Shown here: piece by piece, positions 26,393 to 35,345 of the stretch | Layout of the letters: every line of letters starts with the position of its first letter | How positions within the stretch are numbered: position 1 is the stretch's first letter | NCBI RefSeq assembly: GCF_000518485.1 | Contig: NZ_JADR01000001.1 | Location: forward strand, 62,001 to 126,000 | DNA: 64,000 bases | Source: Olleya marilimosa CAM030 | GTDB taxonomy: Bacteria; Bacteroidota; Bacteroidia; Flavobacteriales; Flavobacteriaceae | Reading direction: 5' to 3' | Position numbers and translations under genes: made by a program | The notes under the pieces: generated by a model | Seen by the model: the letters and a program-made list of their open reading frames with translations, nothing else | Databases searched by the model: none | What the model was told of the DNA's origin: nothing

Positions 26393-27715
26393 TTATTCTG
26401 TTTTTAATCTGTTTTGTTCTAATGTTTCGGCTAATCTTTTTTCTATTATAGGAATAATTAGAGTTTTTCTTGGATTGGTTTTTAAAAACGGAAATAACTC
26501 TAATTCATCTTTCATTCTGTCATTTTTATTAGGATGCTTATTTGTTCCTAATAATGTGATTTTTCCACTGTCAAACAATTCTTGTTCTTTGTTAGCACTT
26601 TCTTTTATTTTTTTCTGAATTGTGCCTTCTTTTAACTGAGCAAGAAAACCTCCATTGGCTTCAATATCTTTAAAAAGAACTAATGCTTTTTCTGCTAGTT
26701 GAGATGTTAATGTCTCAATGTAATAACTTCCATCTGAAGCATTGTTAACCGCATCAAAATAGCTTTCGTTTTTTAAAATTAATAATTGGTTACGTGCAAT
26801 GCGTTCTCCAAACTCGTTGTCTTTATGGTAGATTGCATCATATGGTAAGTTAAAAACAGTGTTGGCTCCACCTAATATAGCACTCATACACTCCGTAGTA
26901 GTACGTAACATATTGGTGTTATAATCGTAAATAGTTTTATTACGTTTAGTTGGTATTACATTAACAAATAGTTGCGCTTGACAATCATACTCTAAAGCTA
27001 AAGTATTATACAAAGCACGTAAAGCTCTAAGTTTAGCGATTTCAAAAAAGTAATTAGTGCCTACAGCTATGTTAAAATGCACAACTTCTAAATTTGTACT
27101 ATTATTAGAGTTGTCGTTAAAATACTCATTTAAATGTGCTAATCCATAAGCCAGTTGTTGTACGATTGAAGCGCCAGCATTTTGGTAAGTTGTGGTGTTA
27201 ACAGTAATTTGACTTGATAAAACCAAGTTGTTATTAGTGGTTTCAAACCAATTTCCGGTGGTTGCTAAATGTCCTACGGGATCTACTAATACTTGTATTG
27301 TAGATGAAATTGTGTTTAAATTGTTAATATATTCTGAATCTGAAAAAAGTAATTCAAACTGAATGTTAGTTGTATTAACATCAATATTATCTAATGTATT
27401 TACTGCTGAAATATCTTTATTCGGAATAATAAACTTGATAGTTTCTGCACCTCTTTCAATTGCATCTAAAGCTTTAATGTTAGATGCTTTTTCATTTTGA
27501 ACAAAAATAATTTGACCGACCGACCATTGTTGTGGTTGTAATTTTATTGTCTCTACCATTTCATCTTGATGATAAAATGGGCGCACATCTATACCTTCGG
27601 TCGTTTTCCAAATAAGTGTATCGTTGTAATCAGCACCTTTAAGATCAACCTGAATTTTTTGTTTCCAAGCTTTAGAGGATACTTTTTCAAATGCCGAAAA
27701 AAGTGATTTAGTCAT
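26393..27715 (-). CDS. Methylmalonyl-CoA mutase, small subunit
   Basis: The 440-residue protein is related to the large subunit's barrel (AFEKVSSKAWKQKIQVDLKG at the N-terminus, ERIARNQLLILKNESYFD, DGSYYIETLTSQLAEKA) but shows no cobalamin DxHxxG domain. Small subunits are commonly non-catalytic partners in the heterodimer, and at 440 residues this one is shorter than many, apparently lacking the C-terminal domain. The ATG overlaps the divIC end by 8 bases. Confidence 0.92.
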   Translation of the reverse strand: MTKSLFSAFEKVSSKAWKQKIQVDLKGADYNDTLIWKTTEGIDVRPFYHQDEMVETIKLQPQQWSVGQIIFVQNEKASNIKALDAIERGAETIKFIIPNKDISAVNTLDNIDVNTTNIQFELLFSDSEYINNLNTISSTIQVLVDPVGHLATTGNWFETTNNNLVLSSQITVNTTTYQNAGASIVQQLAYGLAHLNEYFNDNSNNSTNLEVVHFNIAVGTNYFFEIAKLRALRALYNTLALEYDCQAQLFVNVIPTKRNKTIYDYNTNMLRTTTECMSAILGGANTVFNLPYDAIYHKDNEFGERIARNQLLILKNESYFDAVNNASDGSYYIETLTSQLAEKALVLFKDIEANGGFLAQLKEGTIQKKIKESANKEQELFDSGKITLLGTNKHPNKNDRMKDELELFPFLKTNPRKTLIIPIIEKRLAETLEQNRLKTE

Positions 27716-28007
27716 TGTTTTTGGTCTTTAAACTGTCTTCATATTCGATGATATAAATATCTTCGTTTTCTTTTTTCATATAATATTTTTCTCTTGCAAA
27801 AGTCTCTAAGCCATCTTCAGTACTTAATTTTTTTATAGCTTTTTTATCTTTAGCAATTTCTTTTTTATAGTACTCTTTTTCGTCTTCCAGTTTGTTAAAT
27901 TCTTGGTTGACTTCATGATGACTAATTAATGAATTGGTGTCAAAAAAAATCATCCATACACAAAAACTGATAAGGATAATGATATATATGTTTTTGTACC
28001 ACTTCAT
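27708..28007 (-). CDS. Septum formation initiator (DivIC/FtsB-like)
   Basis: A 99-residue single-pass membrane protein with an N-terminal helix (IYIIILISFCVWMIFF) and a periplasmic coiled coil (about 35-65, NKLEDEKEYYKKEIAKDKKAIKKL). It ends in the family motif FAREKYYMKKENEDIYIIEYED. DivIC/FtsB proteins bridge early and late division proteins at the septum. It sits between udk and the mutase genes on the minus strand, 8 bases after udk. Confidence 0.88.
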   Translation of the reverse strand: MKWYKNIYIIILISFCVWMIFFDTNSLISHHEVNQEFNKLEDEKEYYKKEIAKDKKAIKKLSTEDGLETFAREKYYMKKENEDIYIIEYEDSLKTKNND

Positions 28008-28015
28008 TATAAATA

Positions 28016-28624
28016 TTATTGTAGTTTTTCGTTAATTATAGTTTTAACAATATCCACAGCGACAGTGTTATATTTGTTGTTTGGTATTATTATATCAGCA
28101 TACTCCATCATAGGTTGGATAAATTGCTGGTGCATTGGTTTTAACGTGTTTTGATAACGAGCTAAAACTTCGTCAATATCTCTTCCGCGTTCAGAAATAT
28201 CTCGCTTTAATCTTCTAATTAATCGCTCATCACTATCGGCATGAACAAATATTTTAATGTCAAACATCTCTCTTAATTCAGGATGTGTTAATATCAAAAT
28301 ACCTTCTACTATCATTACTTTTCTGGGTTTTGTTTTGATAGTATCACCTGTCCTATTGTGCTTTACAAAAGAATATACAGGTTGTTCAATAATTTGCCCA
28401 TCTTTTAATTCTTTAAGGTGTTGTTCTAATAAATCAAAATCTATTGATCTTGGATGGTCAAAGTTAATTTTTATTCGTTCGTCATAGGATAAATGACTTG
28501 TGTCTTTATAATACGAATCTTGAGAAATTATCCCAACTTCGCCTTCAGGCAATTGATTTAAAATTTGATTAACAACGGTTGTTTTTCCACAACCAGTACC
28601 ACCTGCAATTCCAATTATAAGCAT
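28016..28624 (-). CDS. udk: Uridine kinase
   Basis: The enzyme phosphorylates uridine and cytidine to their monophosphates in pyrimidine salvage. The 202-residue protein has a P-loop GGTGCGKTT at 8-16, SQDSYYKD, the FDHPRSIDF substrate motif and the RLKRDISERGRD lid. It is the first gene of the udk-divIC-mutase run. Confidence 0.95.
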   Translation of the reverse strand: MLIIGIAGGTGCGKTTVVNQILNQLPEGEVGIISQDSYYKDTSHLSYDERIKINFDHPRSIDFDLLEQHLKELKDGQIIEQPVYSFVKHNRTGDTIKTKPRKVMIVEGILILTHPELREMFDIKIFVHADSDERLIRRLKRDISERGRDIDEVLARYQNTLKPMHQQFIQPMMEYADIIIPNNKYNTVAVDIVKTIINEKLQ

Positions 28625-28946
28625 ATTCTTGTATTAAATCTTAGAGGACAAATTTAATAATTCTAAGTTATCTAATTGTCATTTTTATAACGTATTAATT
28701 GTCAAATTTAAAATGAACCTAACTTAGTACTAATTATGGTTATTTAATGAACAAATATGAATTTGTGTTTGATTTATTATGTTAAAATTAAAATTAAAAA
28801 TAAAGTGTAATGTTTTGGTCTTTAATAGTTTTTAAGTGTTGTAGCAGGCTTTTTTAAAATTTAATTGAAATTTTAGTTTTAGTTTAAAGAAAAGATATAT
28901 ATTTGCACCTCCAAAAAGTAGTCCTTTTAGGAAATGATAATCAATT
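28625..28946. other. Intergenic stretch between udk and tRNA-Pro
   Basis: The 322 bases are extremely AT-rich with no gene. They hold the divergent promoters for udk (not resolved) and tRNA-Pro (see the -7 element at 28898). Nothing else stands out. Confidence 0.6.
28898..28905 (+). promoter_or_regulatory. Probable -7 element of tRNA-Pro
   Basis: TATATTTG fits TAnnTTTG and lies 41 bases before the mature tRNA 5' end. A TTG -33 element at the usual spacing is not evident. Confidence 0.5.
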
Positions 28947-29021
28947 CGGGGTGTAGCGTAGCCCGGTTATCGCGCCACGTTTGGGACGTGGAGGCCGCAG
29001 GTTCGAATCCTGCCACCCCGA
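28947..29021 (+). tRNA. tRNA-Pro (anticodon UGG)
   Basis: The 75-base cloverleaf has a 7-bp acceptor stem CGGGGTG/CACCCCG and discriminator A. The anticodon stem CCACG/CGTGG has loop TTTGGGA (anticodon TGG), and the T arm is CAGGTTCGAATCCTG. CCA is not encoded. It is intact and lies directly beside a tyrosine recombinase gene, so it is the likely integration site of the element to its right. Confidence 0.95.
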
Positions 29022-29045
29022 CAAATTATAGTATCAATCTATAAC

Positions 29046-29083
29046 AAAAACCTGTTAATCGTATGATTTTCAGGTTTTTCTGT
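29046..29083 (+). terminator. Terminator after tRNA-Pro
   Basis: A 9-bp stem AAAAACCTG/CAGGTTTTT with a 16-base loop is followed by C and then more T. It would end the tRNA transcript. Confidence 0.7.
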
Positions 29084-29230
29084 TTTTAAGAATATCATAA
29101 GAATTGATATGTTTTGATTAAAAATGTCAACAAATCGGATAACAAATTAAAATTTCAAAAAGTGTTGACCAGATTTATGACCAACGGTCTGCTAATCAAT
29201 AAATAAATGTATCTTTATAAGTGATTTGAC

Positions 29231-29273
29231 TTTCGTCTGATAACAACGAATTATTGTTAACTAAAAGACGAAA
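29231..29273 (+). promoter_or_regulatory. Nested inverted repeats in the integrase leader
   Basis: TTTCGTCT (29231-29238) pairs with AGACGAAA (29266-29273), enclosing a second pair AACAA (29242-29246)/TTGTT (29254-29258). The outer repeat ends two bases before the integrase ATG, so a folded leader could hide the start. It could also be a protein-binding site. Confidence 0.5.
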
Positions 29274-29275
29274 TA

Positions 29276-30541
29276 ATGAAAACATCTACCACCTTCAGTA
29301 TTTTGTTCTGGGCGGACTTCTCCAGGGCAAAAAATGACCAAGCATCTATTTACGCAAGAATTACGGTAAATGGCAAGCGAGCTACCATCAGTCTAAAACG
29401 AAAAGTTTTAGTGTCTGATTGGGATGTCCATAAAAACAGAGCTCGGGGAACAAATCAGAAATCAAGAATTCTAAACAGTTATTTAGATGAAACTTACAAT
29501 CATCTGTTTAAATGTTATCGCGATTTAATGAATGAGCATAAATTGATTACCGCACAGGTCGTTAAGGCTCGATATTTCGGTAATGACGAAAATAATCGTT
29601 CCATTACAGATATTATCAATTACCATAATGAAGATATGGTAAACAAATTAAAGTGGGGAACACAAAAAAATTATTACACTACACAGAGTTATATCTCCAA
29701 ATTTTTATCGAAATCCTATAAGACCACAGACCTTTATTTACGGGAACTTGATTATCACTTTATCATAAAGTTTGAGAAATATCTCCGGGACTACATACCA
29801 GAAGACCATCAAAAGCCAATGGGCAACAATACCGTAATGAAGCATATCGAGCGTTTTAGAAAGATGATAAATTTATCGTTTAAATTGGGTTGGATTCAAC
29901 GCGACCCATTTATCAATTTCAAATCTAAATTCATTAAAAACGAAAGAGGCTTTTTAAGTCTCGAAGAGCTTCAAGAGATAGAAAATAAACAATTTAGCAT
30001 TCCAAGATTGGAATTGGTAAAGGATTTGTTTGTTTTTAGTTGCTATACCAGTTTAAGTTATATCGATGTCATCCATTTAACTGCGGATAATATCTGTATT
30101 GGCATCGATGGCGAACTTTGGATTTATTACAAACGGGAAAAGACGACAAAGCCCATACGAATACCTTTGTTGCCAAAGGCGATGCAAATTGTTGAAAAAT
30201 ACAAGAGCAACCGTAAATCAATATCACAAGGAAGTATATTTCCTAAAATCTCAAATCAAAAACTAAATTCTTATTTAAAGGAAATTGCTGATGTTTGTGG
30301 TATTAAAAAGAACCTTACTTTCCACATTGCCCGACATACATTTGCTACAACGGTTACATTAAGTAATGGTATGCCCATTGAGACGGTTTCAAAATTGTTG
30401 GGTCACTCCCGAATATCTACAACCCAAATTTATGCTAAAGTCATTGAACGTAAAGTAAGTGATGATATGCAAAAATTAAGGGCTCAATTCAATGAGATAG
30501 AAAATGAATCTATCTCTAAAGTGGTTTCTCAAAATTCATAA
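29276..30541 (+). CDS. Tyrosine recombinase / integrase (IntDOT-like)
   Basis: The enzyme integrates and excises the element by strand exchange. The 421-residue protein has an arm-binding N-terminal domain, a SAM-like core-binding domain (about 105-205) and a catalytic domain. Visible active-site residues are His350 and Arg353 (HIARHTF), His377 (LLGHSRISTTQIY) and nucleophile Tyr386. The position of the first catalytic Arg holds Ser261 (YTSLSYIDV). The same change is known in IntDOT of Bacteroides CTnDOT. It lies 255 bases after tRNA-Pro, pointing into the element. Confidence 0.94.
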   Translation: MKTSTTFSILFWADFSRAKNDQASIYARITVNGKRATISLKRKVLVSDWDVHKNRARGTNQKSRILNSYLDETYNHLFKCYRDLMNEHKLITAQVVKARYFGNDENNRSITDIINYHNEDMVNKLKWGTQKNYYTTQSYISKFLSKSYKTTDLYLRELDYHFIIKFEKYLRDYIPEDHQKPMGNNTVMKHIERFRKMINLSFKLGWIQRDPFINFKSKFIKNERGFLSLEELQEIENKQFSIPRLELVKDLFVFSCYTSLSYIDVIHLTADNICIGIDGELWIYYKREKTTKPIRIPLLPKAMQIVEKYKSNRKSISQGSIFPKISNQKLNSYLKEIADVCGIKKNLTFHIARHTFATTVTLSNGMPIETVSKLLGHSRISTTQIYAKVIERKVSDDMQKLRAQFNEIENESISKVVSQNS

Positions 30542-30562
30542 TTCCAGTTAATTAAAAATACA

Positions 30563-31084
30563 ATGGAACTATCTATAATAAAAAATAAAATCCATAATAT
30601 TCAAGGAAACAAAGTTATTCTTGATTTTGACCTTGCTGAACTCTATGAAGTAGAAACTAGAGTACTAAAACAAGCGGTTAGACGTAATCTTAAACGTTTC
30701 CCCGATGATTTTATGTTTCAGCTTTCAAAAGATGAGTGGAAAGAGGTTATCACAAATTGTGACAACCTTCCAGAGAACATTAAATTTAGTCCTGCCACTC
30801 CGTTTGCCTTTACCGAACAGGGCGTGGCAATGCTTTCTAGCGTACTTAACAGCGACAAGGCCATTGACGTAAATATATCTATTATGCGTGCATTTGTAGC
30901 GTTACGGCAGCATCTTACAGATTATAGCAACCTTAAAGAACATATAGCCCAACTTGAAAAAGAAATGAATATCAAATTTAAGGACATTCATCAGGCTTTG
31001 AATTATTTACTGCAAAAGGACAAGGTACAGATTGAACAGCATAACAGGGAACGAATTGGTTTTAAAACGGATAGGAAAGATTAG
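30563..31084 (+). CDS. ORF6N domain protein
   Basis: A 173-residue protein with an ORF6N domain in the first 90 residues (IQGNKVILDFDLAELYEVET, NLKRFPDDFMFQL, PFAFTEQGVAML) followed by a helical, coiled-coil-prone C-terminal part. ORF6N is a DNA-binding-related domain related to KilA-N and found in phages and mobile elements; many are thought to be regulators or antirepressors. It lies 21 bases after the integrase and is probably co-transcribed. Confidence 0.85.
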   Translation: MELSIIKNKIHNIQGNKVILDFDLAELYEVETRVLKQAVRRNLKRFPDDFMFQLSKDEWKEVITNCDNLPENIKFSPATPFAFTEQGVAMLSSVLNSDKAIDVNISIMRAFVALRQHLTDYSNLKEHIAQLEKEMNIKFKDIHQALNYLLQKDKVQIEQHNRERIGFKTDRKD

Positions 31085-31137
31085 TAACTTTTCTTTGCTT
31101 ATCAGAATAGACAATTTTTATGAATATATTGCTTTTA

Positions 31138-32004
31138 TTAATTCGGTTCAATATGAATTAGTATGTGTCCTAAATTCGGTATTTCTTTTTGTAAATGGTC
31201 TTTTAACTTATGAGCAATGTCGTGACCAGATTTTACCGAAATTTCATTATTCACAATTGCGTGTAAATCCACGTGGAATTTCATTCCGGATTTTCTAATA
31301 AAACATTTCTCTGTTCCTAAAACACCTTGAACTTCTGTTGATTTTTCTCTAATTTCAATTATCAGTTCGTCATAAAGTTGTTCGTCCATAACTTCTCCTA
31401 AAGCTGGACGTAATATTAAATAACTATTATATAAAATGAATCCAGAAGCGAATAAGGCAGCCCAATCATCTGCTGTTTCATAACCTTTTCCATATATGAT
31501 TGCTATCGAAATACCGATAAAGGCCATTACCGAAGTTATGGCATCACTTCTATGATGCCAAGCATCTGCTTTTAATGATGAACTATTTGTTTGTTTACTT
31601 TTTTTAATTACAATTTGAAATGAGATTTCTTTCCAAGCTATTATTAGACCTAGCACAATCAAAGTCCAAGATTTCGGGATTTTATGAGGTGTTTGAATGT
31701 TTTGAATACTTTCATAGGCGATTATTGTGGCAGAAACAACAAGGAATGTAACAACTCCAAAGGTAATTAATGGCTCAATTTTGCCGTGTCCATAGGGATG
31801 ATTTTCGTCCGCTGGTCGTTTTGCATATTTAAAACCTAATAAAACTAAAAATGAAGCAAAAATATCCGTTGTCGATTCAATCGCATCTGCAATTAAAGCA
31901 TAAGAATTTCCAAAAAATCCCGCAAGTCCTTTAATTAAGGCTAAAGCAGTATTCCCAATTATGCTGAAATAAGTTGTTCGTATTGCGGTTTGTTCGTTAT
32001 TCAT
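31138..32004 (-). CDS. Cation diffusion facilitator family transporter
   Basis: CDF proteins export divalent cations such as Zn2+ in exchange for protons. I prefer the ATG at 32004 (288 residues) to an in-frame TTG six codons earlier. Six membrane segments carry the metal-site motifs ALIADAIESTTD and ADAWHHRSDAITS; the C-terminal cytosolic domain has the usual FHVDLHAIVN and HILIHIEPN. It lies between the ORF6N gene and the end of the tra operon, apart from the metal region at 49-64 kb. Confidence 0.93.
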   Translation of the reverse strand: MNNEQTAIRTTYFSIIGNTALALIKGLAGFFGNSYALIADAIESTTDIFASFLVLLGFKYAKRPADENHPYGHGKIEPLITFGVVTFLVVSATIIAYESIQNIQTPHKIPKSWTLIVLGLIIAWKEISFQIVIKKSKQTNSSSLKADAWHHRSDAITSVMAFIGISIAIIYGKGYETADDWAALFASGFILYNSYLILRPALGEVMDEQLYDELIIEIREKSTEVQGVLGTEKCFIRKSGMKFHVDLHAIVNNEISVKSGHDIAHKLKDHLQKEIPNLGHILIHIEPN

Positions 32005-32063
32005 TCTAATTTTAGTTGTCAATAAATTTGTTATATTTATAACAAAGATACTTTTTTAATCAC

Positions 32064-32090
32064 AAAAAAAAGAGGTGATAAACACCTCTT
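32064..32090 (-). terminator. Terminator at the end of the tra operon
   Basis: AAGAGGTG/CACCTCTT with a 5-base loop overlaps the traN stop. On the minus strand a T-run follows, closing the tra transcript. Confidence 0.8.
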
Positions 32091-32889
32091 AAATTTTGGT
32101 TTCCAAAATCATTTTTCTGCTCCCTTTTAGCTCCTTCAGCTCCAGCATTAACTTTTCGTTGTCGCCTAAAACAAACTTTGGAACTACATACACAAAGCAT
32201 TGACTTTCTCCATCAGTAATGGAATATGGCATTTTGTGTTTGTAAATAACTTCTTGTTGTAATCTTTGGTAAGAGGCTTTACGCTTTTTGTTTCCGTTGG
32301 TTCTATAAACTTTAATGTAGTCAATTTCAAAATCGATTCCAGACCTGTTCTTGACCTCTATAACCAAATACACTTCAGAAGCATCATACGCTATTTTTTG
32401 TAATTGGACTTTAATTCCTTTTTTGCGTTTGGTTTCAATACGCTCAAAGTTGGATTTTAATAAATACTCGCTGAATTTTTGAAAATGTGTTATTCTATTT
32501 GCATATTCGTTCAACGGTTTAACTTCTGGCTTCTGCTTAATCTTTTCCGGAAGTTCACTGCCAATGCTTTCATTTTCATTGATAAAATAATTCAGTTCTG
32601 GAAGTTTTTCAGAATATTTCAAAATATAAGAATAAACGCGACCATCACTTGTAACGGTCAATAGGTTGCTTTCTGTTCCAGGCTTCGCCTGTAACAAACC
32701 GAAATACTGCTCTTTCTCACGATTATAGGTGAATACAAAATTGGAAGCTCCTGTAATTCCTTGTCGAATAGGGTTTGGAAAAAACAGGGCAACGTTTTTC
32801 TGGTCGTTGGCGTAAATAGTGTCAAGGGGTTGCTGTGCTGAAATTGACATTGAACAAATCAATAACAGTAATGTGATATATGTTTTCAT
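32089..32889 (-). CDS. traN: Conjugative transposon protein TraN
   Basis: A 266-residue secreted protein with a signal peptide (LLLICSMSISAQ) and the pattern ANDQKNVALFFPNPIRQGITG of TraN (DUF4138) proteins. TraN is a periplasmic/outer-membrane component of the Bacteroidota conjugation machine, often compared with VirB9. It is the last gene of the tra operon, 13 bases after traM. Confidence 0.9.
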   Translation of the reverse strand: MKTYITLLLLICSMSISAQQPLDTIYANDQKNVALFFPNPIRQGITGASNFVFTYNREKEQYFGLLQAKPGTESNLLTVTSDGRVYSYILKYSEKLPELNYFINENESIGSELPEKIKQKPEVKPLNEYANRITHFQKFSEYLLKSNFERIETKRKKGIKVQLQKIAYDASEVYLVIEVKNRSGIDFEIDYIKVYRTNGNKKRKASYQRLQQEVIYKHKMPYSITDGESQCFVYVVPKFVLGDNEKLMLELKELKGSRKMILETKI

Positions 32890-32902
32890 AAGAGTGAGTT
32901 TA

Positions 32903-33877
32903 TTAATTGCCCATTATGGGCTTTCCTTGATATTTTGTTTTAGGAAGTCTTAAAATGAGTTTGTAATTATCGGTTATCGTAACCTTTACGTTTTTATGGT
33001 TACGTTGGAATATTTTCTTGAAACCGCTTACTTGCGGAACACCAGTAATATTAATGTCGTCCACCATATCGCCAACAATTTCATTGGTAACTTCTGCTCT
33101 AAAACTGTTTTCAACATAAATGCCTTCGCTACCATCCTGAAAATCATAGGCTTTCAATTTTACTGGTTGATGATTGATATTCTCAATGTCTATGATGGTG
33201 CGATTGGGTTTAAAATTGACAAATCCATAAATAGGCGTATTCTTGGAATAGCGTTGTCCATAAATGGTAGCATCTTTTATCAACCGCATTTGTAAGCGAT
33301 AATTGGTTTTAACTGTTTGTGTGCCATCTACTCGTACATAAATGAAATCATCGGTATTTTTTGAATTCAAATCCTCATTTTCAATAGGATGCGAAGCAAA
33401 AAAGAGTTGATGCTCCAAAGCACGTTCTTTGGCTTCCACGTTCGTTTCTTGCTCTTCAATAGCATCCGTTGTGTCTTTTTCCTTCTTAACAGGTGGTTTT
33501 GGTGGATAGTATCTTGGATTAATATTTTCAAACGTTCTATCTGAATATCGAATCTGCCCTTGTTGGTAAATGCTATCTACCATCTGCATTTTTTTCTTGT
33601 CCAATAAATCAGGGTCATATACGCCTGTGGAATCCAACAGCCGTTCATCATAAATGCTGGGTGCGTTGGTTTCCCTAACTTCCTTTAAGTCGTTTAGGGC
33701 ATCCAATTTGGAATCGTATTCCTTTTGGTCGTCTTCCAGTTCCGGTACAGGAATCTGGTTGTTCTCAATGGTCGGTTCTTCGTCCTCGCCCAATATAAGC
33801 ATTGCATAGCCACCTATAAAAAGCAGGATGCATACCAACACGATGGCAAAGACTATTTTATTTTTTTCTACTTTCAT
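32903..33877 (-). CDS. traM: Conjugative transposon protein TraM
   Basis: A 324-residue protein with one N-terminal membrane helix (IVFAIVLVCILLFIGGYAMLIL), a long charged linker with Pro-Pro-Lys-Pro, and a C-terminal beta-rich domain (RLQMRLIKDATIYGQRYSKN), the design of VirB10-like proteins spanning the periplasm. It is shorter than many TraM proteins, mainly in the linker. The start overlaps the traK end by 20 bases. Confidence 0.9.
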   Translation of the reverse strand: MKVEKNKIVFAIVLVCILLFIGGYAMLILGEDEEPTIENNQIPVPELEDDQKEYDSKLDALNDLKEVRETNAPSIYDERLLDSTGVYDPDLLDKKKMQMVDSIYQQGQIRYSDRTFENINPRYYPPKPPVKKEKDTTDAIEEQETNVEAKERALEHQLFFASHPIENEDLNSKNTDDFIYVRVDGTQTVKTNYRLQMRLIKDATIYGQRYSKNTPIYGFVNFKPNRTIIDIENINHQPVKLKAYDFQDGSEGIYVENSFRAEVTNEIVGDMVDDINITGVPQVSGFKKIFQRNHKNVKVTITDNYKLILRLPKTKYQGKPIMGN

Positions 33878-34484
33878 AATTTTCTAATTTTCGTAATGTG
33901 CTTTCAAAAAAGTTGGTAATTAGCAGTCCGTGGGTATTGTTTGGAAAGTTTCTATCTACGTGAATCAAATTTCCAATAGTGGTCAACTCATAAGTATCTG
34001 TGATAGTACCTCTATTGATTTCAAAAATGGTTTTCGTTTCAAACTTGTAGGGTTCGTTTTGAATATCAACTTTGGATTCGATATTCAATACTTTTTGAAC
34101 CAACGAGTATTGCAACAAACGGTTATAAACTCCATCGGCTTTTTTCTGTCGGTACAGAGCATCTACAGAACTATTACCCAACCAAAGGGCTTTCTCCAAG
34201 TTCTTTTCGTAATTGCTGGCATCAATGTTATAGAAATAAGTGTGAAACAACTCCAATTGTGCCAAGACTTCTACTTTTAAATTTTCTTGTTGAGATACCA
34301 GTTTCAAGGGAATAACACTTCCGTCCGAATTGACTACAAAAGCATTATTAACTGTTTCTTTATGCAGCTTTATGACCATCAAAACGGAAATGACGCACGT
34401 GAGCACAGCTCCAATAACGACGGTCAATACTATAAAGCGATTGAGCTTTAAGATGTTGTAAATATTCTTATATGGTGTTTTCAT
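33858..34484 (-). CDS. traK: Conjugative transposon protein TraK
   Basis: A 208-residue VirB8-like inner-membrane protein. It has a short cytosolic N-terminus (TPYKNIYNILKLNRF), one membrane helix (about 18-38) and a periplasmic domain with LELFHTYFYNIDASNYEKNLEKALWLG. VirB8-type proteins help assemble the channel. It is coupled to traM by overlap and preceded by traJ. Confidence 0.92.
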   Translation of the reverse strand: MKTPYKNIYNILKLNRFIVLTVVIGAVLTCVISVLMVIKLHKETVNNAFVVNSDGSVIPLKLVSQQENLKVEVLAQLELFHTYFYNIDASNYEKNLEKALWLGNSSVDALYRQKKADGVYNRLLQYSLVQKVLNIESKVDIQNEPYKFETKTIFEINRGTITDTYELTTIGNLIHVDRNFPNNTHGLLITNFFESTLRKLENYESRKK

Positions 34485-34505
34485 CTGTAAATTATTATTG
34501 CTTTA

Positions 34506-35345
34506 TCAGCCTATAAAGAGTTTAAAAGTGAACGAGGTCGCTCGTTTATATAATTTGAATTTCAGCAATACAATAAATCCGATAGACCCTAACTGTAAAA
34601 GCGGTGCGAAAAAATTACTCCCCCAATCCGTACCAAATAAGTCGCTCCAGAAATTTGTATTGATTTCGGTATAAAGATTATTCACGAAAACATTGACCAG
34701 AAAGAAGGCAGGAACTAACATATATACGCCAGCGTAAAGCTTAAAAAAGTTGTATGCCAACGACCTGAACTTTTCAAAAACCGCCAAGCTGATGACCAAA
34801 GGGAAAAAGGCTTGCATTATGCCCAGCAAAAAGAATCGTTCTGCAAGGAATAAGGGGTAAATAAACAAATCCAATAGCCAGAGAAATATTCCGGCAATAA
34901 AGGATAGTATTTTTAAGCCGTATAAAGGTGTTACTAATGCTTCATAAAGCATTGCCATTGCTTTTTTGGTGGCATCCCAAGCACTTACATCCTGTTCGAT
35001 GTCAATATCTTGCATCTGTAAAGGAAGAAGTGCGGGTGCCGTGTCCCGATATTGGTTTTCAATGGCCACCAAAATGGTGTCGAAAACACTTAATACCTGT
35101 GTGGAAAAAATGACTAAAATCACTATTGCAAAGTTTTTGGCCAGTTCCGCAGGGGTCAATCCCCACGTATAACCCTCATTATTGGCTACACCTTCATTGT
35201 ACTTTTTTAGGATGTTGATGAGAAAAAACAAGAGGGCGAGTGTCTTCATTCCTACAATAGTGTATTGTGAGAAATCACTATTTTTTATCGTTTGAAAAAT
35301 AGTGTCCACAAACTCTAACCCTATGCCTAAAAAAATACCTGACAT
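34506..35345 (-). CDS. traJ: Conjugative transposon protein TraJ
   Basis: A 279-residue polytopic membrane protein with about seven hydrophobic segments, including PLYGLKILSFIAGIFLWLLDLFIYPLFL, resembling VirB6-type channel subunits. Its start codon shares bases with the previous gene's stop, so translation is coupled. It is a little shorter than Bacteroides TraJ. Confidence 0.88.
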   Translation of the reverse strand: MSGIFLGIGLEFVDTIFQTIKNSDFSQYTIVGMKTLALLFFLINILKKYNEGVANNEGYTWGLTPAELAKNFAIVILVIFSTQVLSVFDTILVAIENQYRDTAPALLPLQMQDIDIEQDVSAWDATKKAMAMLYEALVTPLYGLKILSFIAGIFLWLLDLFIYPLFLAERFFLLGIMQAFFPLVISLAVFEKFRSLAYNFFKLYAGVYMLVPAFFLVNVFVNNLYTEINTNFWSDLFGTDWGSNFFAPLLQLGSIGFIVLLKFKLYKRATSFTFKLFIG

